Shown: positions 51,723 to 62,187 of the stretch, one piece after another
Layout: each line of letters opens with the position of its first letter
Position numbering within the stretch: the stretch's first letter is position 1
Notes under the pieces: generated by a model
What the model saw: only the letters and a program-made list of their open reading frames with translations
Database searches by the model: none
What the model was told of the DNA's origin: nothing
Made by a program: the position numbers and the translations under genes
Assembly (NCBI GenBank): GCA_964036045.1
Contig: OZ038379.1
Span: 82,298,562 to 82,362,561 of the forward strand
Source of the DNA: Eutreptiella sp. 'Long Island Sound 2002'
Lineage: Eukaryota; Euglenozoa; Euglenophyceae; Eutreptiales; Eutreptiaceae
Direction of reading: 5' to 3'
DNA: 64,000 nt

Positions 51723-54031
51723 ATGGATGCGGCTCCCTTCCGGCAGTTCCTTAGTTCGAAGGTATATGCTTCAAAGGAGGATGTATTTGAGGCTGTGGGT
51801 GTGGATAAGGGTGCCGATGCGTTTTGTACGTGGGTGTTAGATCTCCGGTTGGAGTGGAGAAGTAGGCGGTCTGTTGGTGAATACATCCAACAAAGGGACA
51901 GACGGACCGTTAATTGTCTGCCGGACCAATGGTTCCGTGTTGCTGAGCAAGAGATTTTTAATATATGGTCTGTTCTACACAAGAGGTGTCGTCCACGTGC
52001 CAAGAGGGCTGTAGGTGTCCAACCCAAGAGTCGTGTGCAACGTAGGTGTTTGGCTCACATGGGTCAACGTTCTTACAATGTACCCTCCTTTGCAGTTCAA
52101 GGAGCAACTGCGTGCACCAGTCTTTGGCAGACCTTGGAAGGTAAACCCGCTGTTCTATGGTTTGATAATTTTTATAGACGTAACCTCCGGCCTGTGCCTG
52201 GTAATGAGAACCGGTCCCTTAATTGTACAGCTGGTGCTATCATACTCTTGAAACGACCTGTCGACATTATGCCGTCTTTTCCTAGCCTCTCGGTCTTGCG
52301 GCAGAGGATTGTTTACATTGCAGACTTGTTGGTGCAGAGCCATAAAAACTTCATTGGTGGCTTGCAAGGGTTGATGGACGACCCCATCCGCCTTCAACAT
52401 GTTCGTTGTCCCTTGGACATACGACGGGATAATGTTACCAGCCCAGCTTGGACCCCCTTTTTTCTCACAGACCTAACTGTGTCCGCTACCCCCGACCTTG
52501 TCTCTATTATTCACGGGCTCCAGGAGGTGCAGCAGCACACACAGCACCGTCTTCCATTGTTGGTCGACGAAAATATTCACCACCGTGTCCTTAAGCTCGT
52601 TTACAACATCAGCTATGCTTGGTACAACGTGCCCCTATTCTTTACACGTACCCTGGTAGTGTACGGCACATGGCACCCATATAAATATTGTGTAACCCTG
52701 TGCTGCGGAAGATTCTTCCCTTTATTTACCTATTTTTCCTATGGTTCACTCAATTTGGGCACTGCAGTGCCCAACTTTCCGAAACTCATCTATATGGAGC
52801 GTATGATTCTGGTGCTCTTGCACTTGGCCCATAAGTGGCGCCAACCTTTGGAACAGAAGTTACAGATCTAAGGGGTTTGCACCGACCGGGTAACGCTAAT
52901 CACAGCACACTTCTTACACAGATGCAAGGGTTGGTAACACTGCTGTATGGTTACATTTCAGCCTTGTTTATTATTGGGTCGCAAGTGAGGGATTGTCATT
53001 GGTCTGCACAGGGAGAGCAGCACGCTGCAGGGCCATTGTTGAGCCGTTGTCTACACGTCCTTCTGAGGCTCACCCTAGGTTATGAGGGCAAGGTTGAATA
53101 TGTGCGCACCATTGTTGTTGCTAGGCTGTTGTGGTCCCACTGGTTTGCCCGCTTACCTGGGGTGGCACACAGTGAGGAACCGTGTGAGGCCCTGTTAAGC
53201 CGTGTTGTGCACTTAATGGCACAACACCCTGGGAACTGTACGTTGCAACAGGTGCAGGACCTGTTTATACTCACTCCCGTTGCAGACCAGACCCCAAAGG
53301 ACCTGCAGTACGTTAATGTTCCCAAGGGACTACCACAACTGGTTGATCGTCGTTTCACCAGATTGATGGCGCGGTTTGATGTTGGTGTTATACCCCCCCT
53401 GGTCTGGTCCAGTCAGAAGTCGAGTATCGTGCAAGACAGGTGGGATCCTGCCAAGATGTATTTTCCTTGCGCACTAGATACGGTGCTCACTGCAGAGCAT
53501 TACCGAGATCTATGTGCCAAGACATTGCAGACACTTGTTAAACGTGTTAAAGTTGATGCTCACGTGATCCCAGAGCTGGGTAGACACGTGCCACAACGTC
53601 CTCCAGGTGATATGGACACAACAGTAGCAGAGGCACAGGACATGTTACGCGCATGTAATACACCAGACCGGTACAAGCGACGCCGGCCAGCACGCGCTTT
53701 TGCGCAAAGGGACCCCGCCCGGATACCCGCCCCCCCCCAATGCTGATGGCGACAGTGACAGTGATGAGGACCCCCCCCCCCCCGCTGGTGGGGCAGCCGG
53801 AGATCCAGACCTGAGGGCTGCTGATTTTGTGGGTGATGATGGATGGGACCCGGACCCCCCCCCCCTCCAGAAGCAGTGTCTGTTCACAGTGATGATTCCG
53901 ACGCCCCCGTGGCTGTCTTTTCGGAGCTGAATGAGTTTGACCCTCGATTTTTACCAGGTGCATCCGACTGTGATGCTATTTCTGCCATCTGTGTTCAATC
54001 GTCGAGCGCTGCCAGTAGTCATCAACATTAG
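51723..54031 (+). CDS. B1: probable transposase of transposon B (two exons, acidic tail)
   Basis: Exon 1 is 51723-52743 (start MDAAPFRQFLSSKVYASKED). The intron 52744-52856 contains palindrome P3. Exon 2 is 52857-54031. Joining them keeps one frame and gives about 730 residues. Notable strings are VLWFDNFYRRNLRPVPGNEN and LPLLVDENIHHRVLKL, each with an Asp at the end of a hydrophobic strand as in RNase H-fold DDE transposases, then TWHPYKYC and HSEEPCEALLSRV with candidate Glu. The C-terminus is a disordered acidic tail (DGDSDSDEDPPPP). The tail changes frame at C9 53730-53738 and C11 53855-53865, which looks like homopolymer error. The transposase call rests on being the larger gene of a TIR element and on this pattern. 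Confidence 0.55.
52744..52856 (+). other. Intron of B1 carrying palindrome P3
   Basis: 113 bases, GTTCAC...GGAACAG, phase 1. The palindrome core is at 52757-52772. An alternative intron, 52692-52921 (GTAACC...ACACAG), also keeps frame, but it removes the RFFP segment and is longer than its sister introns. Confidence 0.6.
52757..52772. repeat. Palindrome B-P3 (in intron)
   Basis: Perfect GGGCACTGCAGTGCCC core, with TT/AA extending the symmetry. Confidence 0.95.
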
Positions 54032-54094
54032 AAGCCTATAAATCAACAATTTGCAGCCCTGTGGCCTTTTGTAGTGTGTCGTGTGACCCTTTGT

Positions 54095-54112
54095 TAGCCC
54101 CTTTGCTAAGTT
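54095..54112 (+). promoter_or_regulatory. Probable 3' splice acceptor upstream of gene B2
   Basis: CCCCTTTGCTAAG is followed by TT and the ATG at 54113. Confidence 0.4.
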
Positions 54113-56788
54113 ATGCCTTCTGATACCGAAATGCCGGAAGGGGATGAGCAGCAAACCGCATCGCAAGCCGTTCACACAGCGGAGAAGACACGGGCGCAGT
54201 CGGGGCAGGCTCCAGTGAAGCGGACGGGGACAGACCGGGCAACGGAAACATCCCGGACAACGTGGATCAAAAAGGAGCTGGTCAAGATACAGCTGACCAA
54301 GATAAAGTTTGACACCGACCTCACGCGTGGGCAGACCAGAGAGATGGACGAGGACTCAGTACTATCGCGGATCGCAAGCCTGAGGACAAATCCACCCTGC
54401 CGGCCTATCTCAAACATTCTCATATGGCGAAACGAAGATACACTACCATCCTGTCACACACGCGTCGTAATTTTCACAAAGTCTGGTCGTTTGGGCACTG
54501 CAGTGCCCATCTCGCTGATGTCCCCCATCTACCATCTCCTTGTGGTGCATTTTTCTATCAGCTGAAATTCCCTACTGCTTGGGCGGGGCTCATATCCTGA
54601 CGGCACTCCAAAGACTTCACCGAGAATACTGTGAGAAGTCACGGGCACTGCCGGACTGGTTACAACACGTCTACTGCGAGGAGATCAGACACGACTTTCC
54701 TGTTGACATCAGAGAGATTATTGGAGGCGATCACAATGCGGTACAACACTCAGTGAGCAAGCTGAGTATGGGACAAGGGGCCGCTTGAATTTGGACTGAA
54801 GTGCAGAAGGGCAAAGCGAAAGAGATGCTGCTGGTGCCTCTGCGGAAGTGTGGCTGGCGGGGCGAGAAAACATCTGTGGTATGAGAGATGCACGATGAGA
54901 CCACCGTTGTCAGTCCTTTGCGTACCTGTGGCCTGTCCAACAGTGTATCCCTGCCAGGACTCAATCTGGAAAAATTGGAGACCGCTGGTTTCATTACTGG
55001 AGATATCTGGTGGCCGCGTGGCTGAGTTTATTGACACCTTTGAGAAGACTGCCGGTGAAGGTATTATGTCCTCTGAGCACCTGTTTTCGTCGTCTTTTGG
55101 TGTTCATGGGAACTGCAGTGCCCAAATTCGATGCGACCCTAATTTTTGCACTGTTGTGCTCAACCCCTACCCTCTGCGGCCGTTGACGGGACTGCATGGC
55201 GACCAGATGGATGAAATACTGCTGTACATGGCTGGAGATGGGGCAAGATCGCAGGACTACATGTCAAGGCCAGACTGTTGAAGCGGGGCCGCCTGTGGGA
55301 GATGCTGTACCTTCACCTGGACAACACGCTCATCCATCCTTCTCGACGTATGTTTATGGGGCAGCTGGGTCTGGCGCGATCGCTGTTGACCCCCCCCCCC
55401 CCGAACCCACGACGTAAGGCTGTTTCGATCCCAGTGGTACCAGTGGTCTCCTGTTCTAACAGCGAACGTGCATGAAATGCAAAGAGTCCGCAAACTGCTT
55501 GCAAAGTCGCCGAGGGCCGCCAAATTGTCACTGGGGAAATGGACCTGGAGTGCCGAAAATCCCTTACCAAGCTGGGACACCATCCAGAAAGCACCGCTGT
55601 GGCAGGATGAGGAATGGGCTGACCTGAGGATTGCACTGGCGAGGCTTGTCAAGGAAACTGCAGTGACAACGACTGATGGGGAGAAATCAACAACTATCTA
55701 GCTCAACAAGCCGCAGGATGGGATTGAAGCAACCGGAGCTCGGGCAAAGGCAATTGCGTTGGTTCCTGGCAAGGCCATCCCGTATACAATTGCATTGAGG
55801 GAGTACAAAGCGGTATGCAACCATTAGGCATAAGAAACGGATCGATTTCGCATTGCTGGTCACTTTAGGCACTGCAGTGCCCATATGTAATGAAATGTGC
55901 TTTTGACAACAGGTCTTCATTGAGTGTACGAAGGAACAAATGGACGATATCCATCCCCTGGTGCTGAAGGTTGCTGCGAAGTTGGTACCTGTGGCTATTG
56001 GTGGAATGGCGGCCGATGTTAAGTTCCTGGTTAATCAATTGCGCGACTCTGAGGAGTGTGGAGGCTGGCAGTAAGTATATTATGACCTCTTTTTTTTATC
56101 AGGCAGTCGGTCACCCGACCTATCGGTTCGAGGAGAGGACTATTTGCTTCTGTGTTCCCGACAAGTTTAGGGTGAAGGTCCCGAATATTTTCATTTGCGA
56201 TCAGGGTGCATACGGCAGCACCATTGGTCTGGCAGCGGCTGCTTGGCTCTTGCGTGTGCTTGGTATTGTTCCCCGACGCGACAGACAGTCCGAGGATGAA
56301 GTCTGGCTCCTGCTTTTGACAGCATCGGCTGTATTGCTAGCACAGCTCCTGTCCTGCCTTCTTGAGTCCCCCTGTCTGGCAGCTTGCTTCACTGGGCGCC
56401 AGGGTTTGTTTAACCAATTCTGTGAACAGCTAGCGGCGTATGTGCAGGAGATGGATTGTGTATACTTGGGTAACTGGGAAGCTTGGATGCCAAGGATTAG
56501 GGACTGTAGCCAGTTGTGGTGCAGCGGCCTTGGGAAGGGGAAGATGAGGAGGGGGGGGACGATGTGGAGGAAGAGGAGGATGACGAGATCGTGCTGGTCG
56601 GAGGTGGCGACAGCAAGAAGAGGAGCACCCCCAGCAAGAAGAAGCCGTCCTCCGACGACAGTGGGGATGAGGTTGATGATCCCCCCAAAAGGCCAGCCAA
56701 AAAGGCCAAGGACAGTACCCCCCTCAATATGTTTCACGCCAAAGTAGGTCAGGCCAAGGGTAAAAAGGCTCCACCAAAGAAGAAGTAG
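54113..56788 (+). CDS. B2: second protein of transposon B, unknown family, multi-exon
   Basis: Exon 1 is 54113-54466 (charged; TSRTTWIKKELVKIQLTK). Exon 2 from 54562 joins in frame and contains PYCLGGAHILTALQRLHREY ending near GGDHNAVQH. The GGxH...helix...N pattern is reminiscent of ParB/sulfiredoxin-type folds (weak). A probable intron spans 55061-55254. The next exon includes RLWEMLYLHLDNTLIHPSRR, VRKLLAKSP and ALVPGKAIPYTIALREYKA to 55812. An intron follows at 55813-55912, then an exon 55913-56070 (FIECTKEQMDDIHPLVLK). The last part ends in an acidic then Lys-rich tail (KKAPPKKK, TAA-type stop TAG at 56786). It is interrupted by TGA 54786, TAG 55699 and C13/G8 frame changes at 55390 and 56551. 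Possibly a DNA-binding partner of the transposase. Confidence 0.45.
54467..54561 (+). other. Intron of B2 carrying palindrome P4
   Basis: 95 bases, GTAATT...CTATCAG, phase 1. Removal joins two long open frames exactly. The palindrome core is 54493-54508. Confidence 0.8.
54493..54508. repeat. Palindrome B-P4 (in intron)
   Basis: Perfect GGGCACTGCAGTGCCC core. Confidence 0.95.
55061..55254 (+). other. Probable intron of B2 carrying palindrome P5
   Basis: GTATTATG...GATCGCAG. Removal links the frame containing GGRVAEFIDTFEKTAGEG to the frame containing LHVKARLLKRGRLWEML. Other boundaries are possible because two upstream frames are open here. Confidence 0.45.
55108..55123. repeat. Palindrome B-P5 (in probable intron)
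   Basis: GGGAACTGCAGTGCCC, one mismatch from the core. Confidence 0.9.
55813..55912 (+). other. Intron of B2 carrying palindrome P6
   Basis: 100 bases, GTATGC...GACAACAG, phase 0. It joins EYKA to VFIECTKEQ in a continuous frame. The palindrome core is 55867-55882. Confidence 0.82.
55867..55882. repeat. Palindrome B-P6 (in intron)
   Basis: AGGCACTGCAGTGCCC, one mismatch at the outer base. Confidence 0.92.
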
Positions 56789-56916
56789 ACTGCGTTGTGC
56801 GGTTTGCACTGCCTGTGTCCATGTCAGTAGTTTTTTCGCCTCGATTTGCACACTGTCGCGCGTCCTGTTCTATGCAGGTGTGAGACTGGTGCCCTTTTTC
56901 ATGTTTTGGTAATTTT

Positions 56917-56932
56917 GGGCGCTGCAGTGCCC
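56917..56932. repeat. Palindrome B-P7
   Basis: GGGCGCTGCAGTGCCC, downstream of gene B2 and 545 bp from the right end of B. Confidence 0.9.
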
Positions 56933-57247
56933 ACATTCAGCGACTCGCCATTTTTTTTACCCCTGCTGCGCCATTTCTTTTGCAGGCATGGTTGCCGTCA
57001 TTTATTATTGCATTGGCTGCACTGGCGGCGCCTCTGTTGTTTGTCGGCACCACTGATGGTGCATTATTCTTGACGCTTCGCATACAATCACAGTGACTGG
57101 GTCAGCAGACGCAGCAACAAAAAGCAAACCACAGTTTTGCATGTGTTTGCCTGTCGTCCTCTCTGCTTCATTTTTTAGGCTGCATTTTACGGCATGGTTT
57201 GAAATGCAGCAGCGGATGATTTGGAAGAATTGGATTTTTCTTTGGAT

Positions 57248-57263
57248 GGACACTGCAGTGCCC
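57248..57263. repeat. Palindrome B-P8 (subterminal)
   Basis: GGACACTGCAGTGCCC, 214 bp from the right end, the counterpart of P1 at 228 bp from the left end. Confidence 0.9.
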
Positions 57264-57444
57264 AAATTTGAAGGGGATACATGACTTTTGACTGGCACAT
57301 GTTGTACCCCCTACACACAGTCATTTTGGATAATTCACAGGTTTTTGGGGATGTACCCTGCAAAGCACAATTATGCAATTTTTCAAAGTGGTTTTTTAGC
57401 CCCCGTTTAGGGGTGGTACCCATTTGGGAACTGTGGCAATTTTG

Positions 57445-57469
57445 CTACGTGCGTATAGAGCCGCCTAAG
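57445..57469 (-). repeat. Right terminal inverted repeat of transposon B
   Basis: Exact inverse of 50946-50970, followed by the AAAAC duplication. Confidence 0.95.
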
Positions 57470-58397
57470 AAAACCGGGGGGCTGGCTGGTGTCCTTATTA
57501 AAAAGTTTATTAACTCCATGCAGGAGTGTGTCCCCGATCCGTTTGAGGACTTGTTTGAGATGCCGTGTTCGGTCATCGTGTCGGGTGCTGAGTTGGGGGA
57601 CCAGCTCCCGCACACGGATGTCTCCACCGCCCCCGACATGCTCCCCCCCCTTGACCACCACCCCTCCAGCTGCCACATCTCCACCTTCGTGGCCCTCTCC
57701 CCCGAATACCGCCTCAACATCCAGGCGGGAACGGTGCTGGGGGAGGCCACGGAGCAGAGGTGGGACGAGGTCCTCCTCCGACAGGGGGAGGTCCTCGTCA
57801 TGGTCAGCACTGCCCGGCACCTCGGGCTCCCCTCTCCCCCCGGGCAAGAGATGCAGGGGGCACTGTTTACGCAGTGGACCCCCAATCGGCGTCATTCGGG
57901 GGTTAAGCCGAATACGACGCATTTGGACCCCTCCACCCCCCTGGAGCTCAAGGACTGCCTCAGCCTGCTGGGATGTTGGAGGGAGGGGGAGGACGTGCCC
58001 GCGTTCGGGCAACTGTTGCTGTTGGGTGTCGGATTGGAGGCTCGGTTGGGGCTGGCCAACCGGGACGTTGTGGACGACATCTTCAGCCCCCCGAGGTGCA
58101 GCCAGGCCCCTCGGTGTGCACACACCATCCCCTGTTCCTCTCCCGCTCCGCGCACGGCATCTCCCCCGTCACCGTGCGCGAGGGGGAAATCCTCTTGTGG
58201 AACGGGGCGTACGAGATGGAGGTGGTGAAGGCGGACTCGACGGACGGGGACGCTGAGGTGACGTGGGCACTTGGGGCTACGCTGCCCTCCACGCGCCCGG
58301 CCCCCGCATGGCGGCTGCTACACGTTCGCCGGAGTGGAAGCTTGCGAAGGAGTCCAAGAAGGGGACGTGGACTGTGACCTGCCCGTGTGAATGCGAG

Positions 58398-58573
58398 GTA
58401 TGCATTGTTTTCTACCCCGTATTCGCGCGAAGTTCACAACTGTGTGCTTCGCATTCGAATATGCTCATTCAGGACTTTGTCGCGAAGCTAGCGCGAACTT
58501 CGCGCGAAGTTCGCGCGAATTTCACGTGAGTTTTACATTTCATTCATTTTCCATTTCATTTCCTTCTCAAGAG
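58398..58573 (+). other. Intron of A1 carrying TTCGCGCGAA palindromes
   Basis: 176 bases, GTATGC...CTCAAGAG, phase 0. It joins TVTCPCECE to SWHYCLPNPRAAV in one frame. Perfect TTCGCGCGAA occurs at 58422, 58499 and 58510. Confidence 0.75.
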
Positions 58574-60060
58574 TCATGGCACTACTGTCTGCCCAACCCC
58601 CGAGCGGCCGTGGCCGCCCGGAAGCCATTCCGCCCGGCCGGGCACACCAGTGCCCCTGCAGTGCCGGGCACGGGCACGGGCACGGGTACGGGCGCGGGCG
58701 ACCACGTTTCCTTTGACGTGCGCTCGAGTTCGGCCGGCGCCCCGCCCGCTGACCTCCGGCCGACCGTTCCCGCGGCCCCCCCTCCAACCCCCGGCTCCAA
58801 CGTGGTCGTCGCAAACCCGGTGGCAGGAACCGGTGCCACGGCCTGCCCGTCGGACCTCGCCCCCATCACCACCCTCTCCATGCTGCGGACCCAGCCCCCG
58901 CTCGCATGGAAGCTGGACCTCCCGGGACGGAAGCGGGCAAGGGAGGAGTTCGTGGCGACGACGTGGGAGATCGAGGTGGAGACGCAGGATGGGGCGCGGG
59001 AGCCGCCCCTCAAAATTTCCTTCCCCTGCGCCATCACCCACCCCAGCCCCGGGGGAGGTTGGAAGGAGGGGGAGAGGGTTATTGCCCTCTACGCATACCG
59101 GCTGCGTGGAGGGCATTGGAGGATGGATTGTTGCGTGCAGGGTAGGGCGGGGGTGCCGGCGGGGCAGCCGAGGTGGTTGGCGGCGTTGGCGGTGACGGGG
59201 GTGAGGGGATGGGGGGACCGGGTGGAGGAGCACATGAGCCACGCGTGGCTCCAAATGCTCACCCGGGCAAAGGAGGAGCAGCGGCGGCATTTGGGGGAGG
59301 TGGGGGGAGTGGTGGACGTGGATGCGGACGAGGGGGAGCGGGAGGGGGACGATGCCTCCTCCATGCGGAGCTCCAGGAGCGGGGGGTCCAGGGGCAAGGT
59401 GGGCCGGCCACGCAAGGTCCCCAAACTGCTCGCCAAGTCGGGGGGCCATGCCCGAGTGGCAAAAGCGGGCGGTGGCGGCGGAGGGGAAGGTTCTCCTCCT
59501 GCGGGGCAAGCTCCAGGAGGCGGAGCAGCGGGCGCAGGAGGCGGAGCGGCGGGCAACGGCAGCGGAGCGGGAGCGGGACGTGTTGCCGGCGCAGACCCGC
59601 AAACCCAAGCCCATGCCGCGGCAGCAGCAGGAGGTGGGGCGAGCGGAGCGGGGGGGGGGGGGGGGGGGCAGCGGCCGGGGGGGGGGGGGGTTGAGCGACA
59701 GGGTGAAGTACCTCATGGCGGGGAGCTAGGCCTGAAAGTCCCAGGCAGAGAAGGTGAAGGGGGAGCTCTCAGCAGCGGCCGCCACCGCGCGCCTGCCGCT
59801 TGGCCAGAAGGAGGGGGGGGGGGGGCTGTCCTTCGAGTCGATGGTGCCAGGGTATAAGGCTGCCTTGGAGAGCCATGACGCCGTGGAGAAGCGTTACCCG
59901 GGGGACGCCCTGGTGGAGGCCGCCACTAACCCTGCCTTCAAGCCCCCCACGCCCGCCGAGGCCTAGGGCTCTGGGAGCTCCATTGGCACTGCAAGCCAGT
60001 AGTGTCACCCTGCCAACGGCCCTTTTTAACCCTTGTACATTACACCGGGGCCGGAACATG

Positions 60061-60160
60061 CTGCGAACTTCGCGCGGTTCCTTGCAAACGCGCGACCGAC
60101 CCAGACGACCACTGTCCTGGGATTTTTTGCAAACTTCGCGCGAATTTCGCGCGAATTTGT
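60061..60160. repeat. Intergenic TTCGCGCGAA cluster of transposon A
   Basis: Perfect copies at 60135 and 60146 (spacing 11) and a partial copy near 60069, between genes A1 and A2. Confidence 0.85.
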
Positions 60161-60310
60161 ACAGTATTTTTGTTTAATAGTGGTTCCCAACTCATGGGGT
60201 GTACAAATGTGTTGTACAAATTTTTTGTTGTGTGGTGGATGCCAATGGGGCTACTGTGTCTGACTTTCTTGACTTTCATAAACAACATGCATTGCCTTTT
60301 GCCTATTGTC

Positions 60311-60323
60311 AGTGTTTTTTGTC
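60311..60323 (+). promoter_or_regulatory. Probable 3' splice acceptor upstream of gene A2
   Basis: TTTTGCCTATTGTCAG is followed by TGTTTTTTGTC and the ATG at 60324, the same layout as upstream of A1 and B1. Confidence 0.55.
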
Positions 60324-62105
60324 ATGGGACGTGGCAGTGGCGACAAGGGGAAGAAGGCCTTTGCCCATGTCAAGTCTAGGCAGCACCGGGCCCGCCGGTT
60401 GAGGACACTGCAAGAAGTTGTATCGGGGGAACTAGGAGCCGAGTACCTGGTGAGGCACCTCCCGGACACGGGGCAGATTGTCCTCACGCCGGTAGACAGG
60501 GGGGGGGAGTGGTGCTCTACCCACTACACCATCCATGTGGGAGAAGACCGTCGCAGCGGTGTGGCGCATCCGATCGCTGCGCAGTACCTCACTCCCCATT
60601 TAGTGGAGGGAGTACCATGGGAGGACGTGTGGGTCACCATGCAGCAGCTTGCGCAGCCCGCATCGGAGGGGTTTGTAGCCAAGACGGGGGATGACACGGA
60701 GCTATACGGAACCTTTTGCCCGTTACCGGCGCGGTTGCAACATTTGTACCGTTGCCGACCAGTTGAACCCGCCCACGTCCAACAACCGGGCAATCCAAGG
60801 CTGCATTGGATGCCACTAGCAGTGGACGGCACGTCGCGGCACGAGGCGTCCTTGGTGCATTGCACCCTCCGGGGTACCCGTAGCCCCGATCAACTAGCAA
60901 GTTGGTGGCTATTGGGGGGTAGTGAGGAGTGGTCGACCTTGTACGCGGCTGCTCAAGAGGTGGACTTCGACGAACAGTTGTGGGATGCTAGTAAGGTTGT
61001 CTTCCAAGACACTTCCGGTGCCGACCGGGAAACACTTTTCTTCCTCTGTGCCGATGGCAAGGCACAAATCTTGATGGCCAATTGTACAAATTTCAAACTC
61101 GAGGCTCCACGAGCCCTGGTTTGTTGGGTTTGCCGCCGCAATAGGCCAGACTGCCTTGCCAATTTTGGCTTGGAAGCCACCATTGACGGGCAGTGGGAGA
61201 TTGTGCTCCCCATGGGAGCCATATATAGACACATCCCAGCCAAACGTCGCATTCCCTACTGCGGGTTGCACGGGGTGCTGCGGGTAACTATTTGTGGTAT
61301 TTCCGGCATGAGGGATGCGGTGTCGGCTGCCACTGGCAAGTCCGCGGCGGTCGTCGCCCGCAATTTTTTCGAACCGATCTCAGATGTTGCCCGCATGGCA
61401 GCCAAGACGGTAACAAAGGGTAGGATGGCAAAGGGCAATGACACCGCCAACACAAAGGCAAACGTTAGGCTAGAGTGTGCCGCGGCTGTGCAACTCATGC
61501 GCACCCGGAGGTGGGAGGCACTCATTGCCGTGTGCCTTGAAGAGGGGCGAATGAACAACAAGCGGGTGGGGGGAAAACCAGGGGGGGATGTTTGCAGGCA
61601 GTGGTGGGACAATTTTGCCAAGATGTGTATATATGCATGGCGGACATCTTGGCTGTCCGGGGCAGACCTAGGAAGATTACGTGACTGTAGCATAGCAATG
61701 GGCAAAGCCCACTTACTCTTGGAATGGCCTAAGCTGCTGTGGTCACATTTGTGGATTGACCACATGTATTTTTTTGCCAGCCAATGGAGAAATCTCTCCA
61801 AATTTTCATGCTTCACCATGGAAGGCAGCCACCGTAGGCTCAGGCGCATGTTGCGCAACAGCGGGGGCCTAAGCCTTCTGCGTGGGCGGCTAGGTGTGCG
61901 GGTTGTCGTTGACAACCACACCATAGACGACAGCCTTTGTGCGGAGGGGTGGGACGTCACAAAGAGGTCCATGCGTGGGCACGGCCCTGTGCCCGTACAG
62001 CAATTGGCTAGGCGGGCCCGCAAGAGGGCCCTTAGTGACCTCAACTATGTACATACCCTTACGCAACGTTTCAGACGCCGCAAACAGCGCAAACAGCCAG
62101 CATAG
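60324..62105 (+). CDS. A2: DDE-like transposase of transposon A
   Basis: An intact 593-codon frame starts MGRGSGDKGKKAFAHVKSRQ (basic N-terminus). The start was chosen because it follows the acceptor by 11 bases; an upstream in-frame ATG at 60306 precedes the acceptor. FFLCADGKAQILMANC gives a strand-ending Asp. ALVCWVCRRNRPDC has a CxxC that could bind zinc. YCGLHGVLRVTICG follows. Near the C-terminus, WIDHMYFFASQWRNLSKFSC and FTMEGSHRRLRRMLRNSGG supply a candidate Glu on a helix. The order Asp strand, insert with Cys, helix Glu is that of RNase H-fold transposases with a domain insert. The basic C-terminus ends RRRKQRKQPA. It is one of the few unbroken genes in the window and could be functional. 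Confidence 0.65.
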   Translation: MGRGSGDKGKKAFAHVKSRQHRARRLRTLQEVVSGELGAEYLVRHLPDTGQIVLTPVDRGGEWCSTHYTIHVGEDRRSGVAHPIAAQYLTPHLVEGVPWEDVWVTMQQLAQPASEGFVAKTGDDTELYGTFCPLPARLQHLYRCRPVEPAHVQQPGNPRLHWMPLAVDGTSRHEASLVHCTLRGTRSPDQLASWWLLGGSEEWSTLYAAAQEVDFDEQLWDASKVVFQDTSGADRETLFFLCADGKAQILMANCTNFKLEAPRALVCWVCRRNRPDCLANFGLEATIDGQWEIVLPMGAIYRHIPAKRRIPYCGLHGVLRVTICGISGMRDAVSAATGKSAAVVARNFFEPISDVARMAAKTVTKGRMAKGNDTANTKANVRLECAAAVQLMRTRRWEALIAVCLEEGRMNNKRVGGKPGGDVCRQWWDNFAKMCIYAWRTSWLSGADLGRLRDCSIAMGKAHLLLEWPKLLWSHLWIDHMYFFASQWRNLSKFSCFTMEGSHRRLRRMLRNSGGLSLLRGRLGVRVVVDNHTIDDSLCAEGWDVTKRSMRGHGPVPVQQLARRARKRALSDLNYVHTLTQRFRRRKQRKQPA

Positions 62106-62187
62106 AACGTTTGGACGGTTCATGGCCGGCGAAGTGGACGTGCGTGTTATTTTGAATGCATACCTGTACGCAAAAATGGGGCCAATG

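Larger units (their letters stand above)
50946..57469 (+). mobile_element. DNA transposon B (25-bp TIRs, 5-bp target duplication)
   Basis: The 25-bp termini CTTAGGCGGCTC... (50946-50970) and its exact inverse (57445-57469) are flanked by AAAAC. The element is 6524 bp. It carries two plus-strand genes, B1 and B2, with ~100-base GT-AG introns, and eight copies of a GGGCACTGCAGTGCCC palindrome. Two palindromes lie between each end and the genes, the outermost 228 bp from the left end and 214 bp from the right end. The superfamily is not recognised; neither the TIR start nor the 5-bp duplication alone decides it. Confidence 0.93.
49962..59966 (+). pseudogene. A1: dioxygenase-like / AT-hook / coiled-coil protein, interrupted by transposon B
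   Basis: Segments in order: 49962-50945 (start MSSGQWIPMSQIGSL), then, after skipping B, 57475-58397, an intron, and 58574-59966. The middle part has LPHTDV (HxD), a TARHLGLP His about 70 residues later, and an Arg in FTQWTPNRRH. This is the metal- and 2-oxoglutarate-ligand order of Fe(II) dioxygenases, including TET/JBP enzymes. Downstream come SCCHIS-like and WDEVLLRQGEVLVMV strands, an AT-hook-like GRPRKVPK, and a long Ala/Glu/Arg coiled coil (LLLRGKLQEAEQRAQEAERR). Breaks are TAG at 50040 and 59727, TGA at 59733, and frame changes at C10 50618, C6 58087 and G6 59440. A DNA-base-modifying role is inference; the fold call is from motifs only. Confidence 0.5.
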
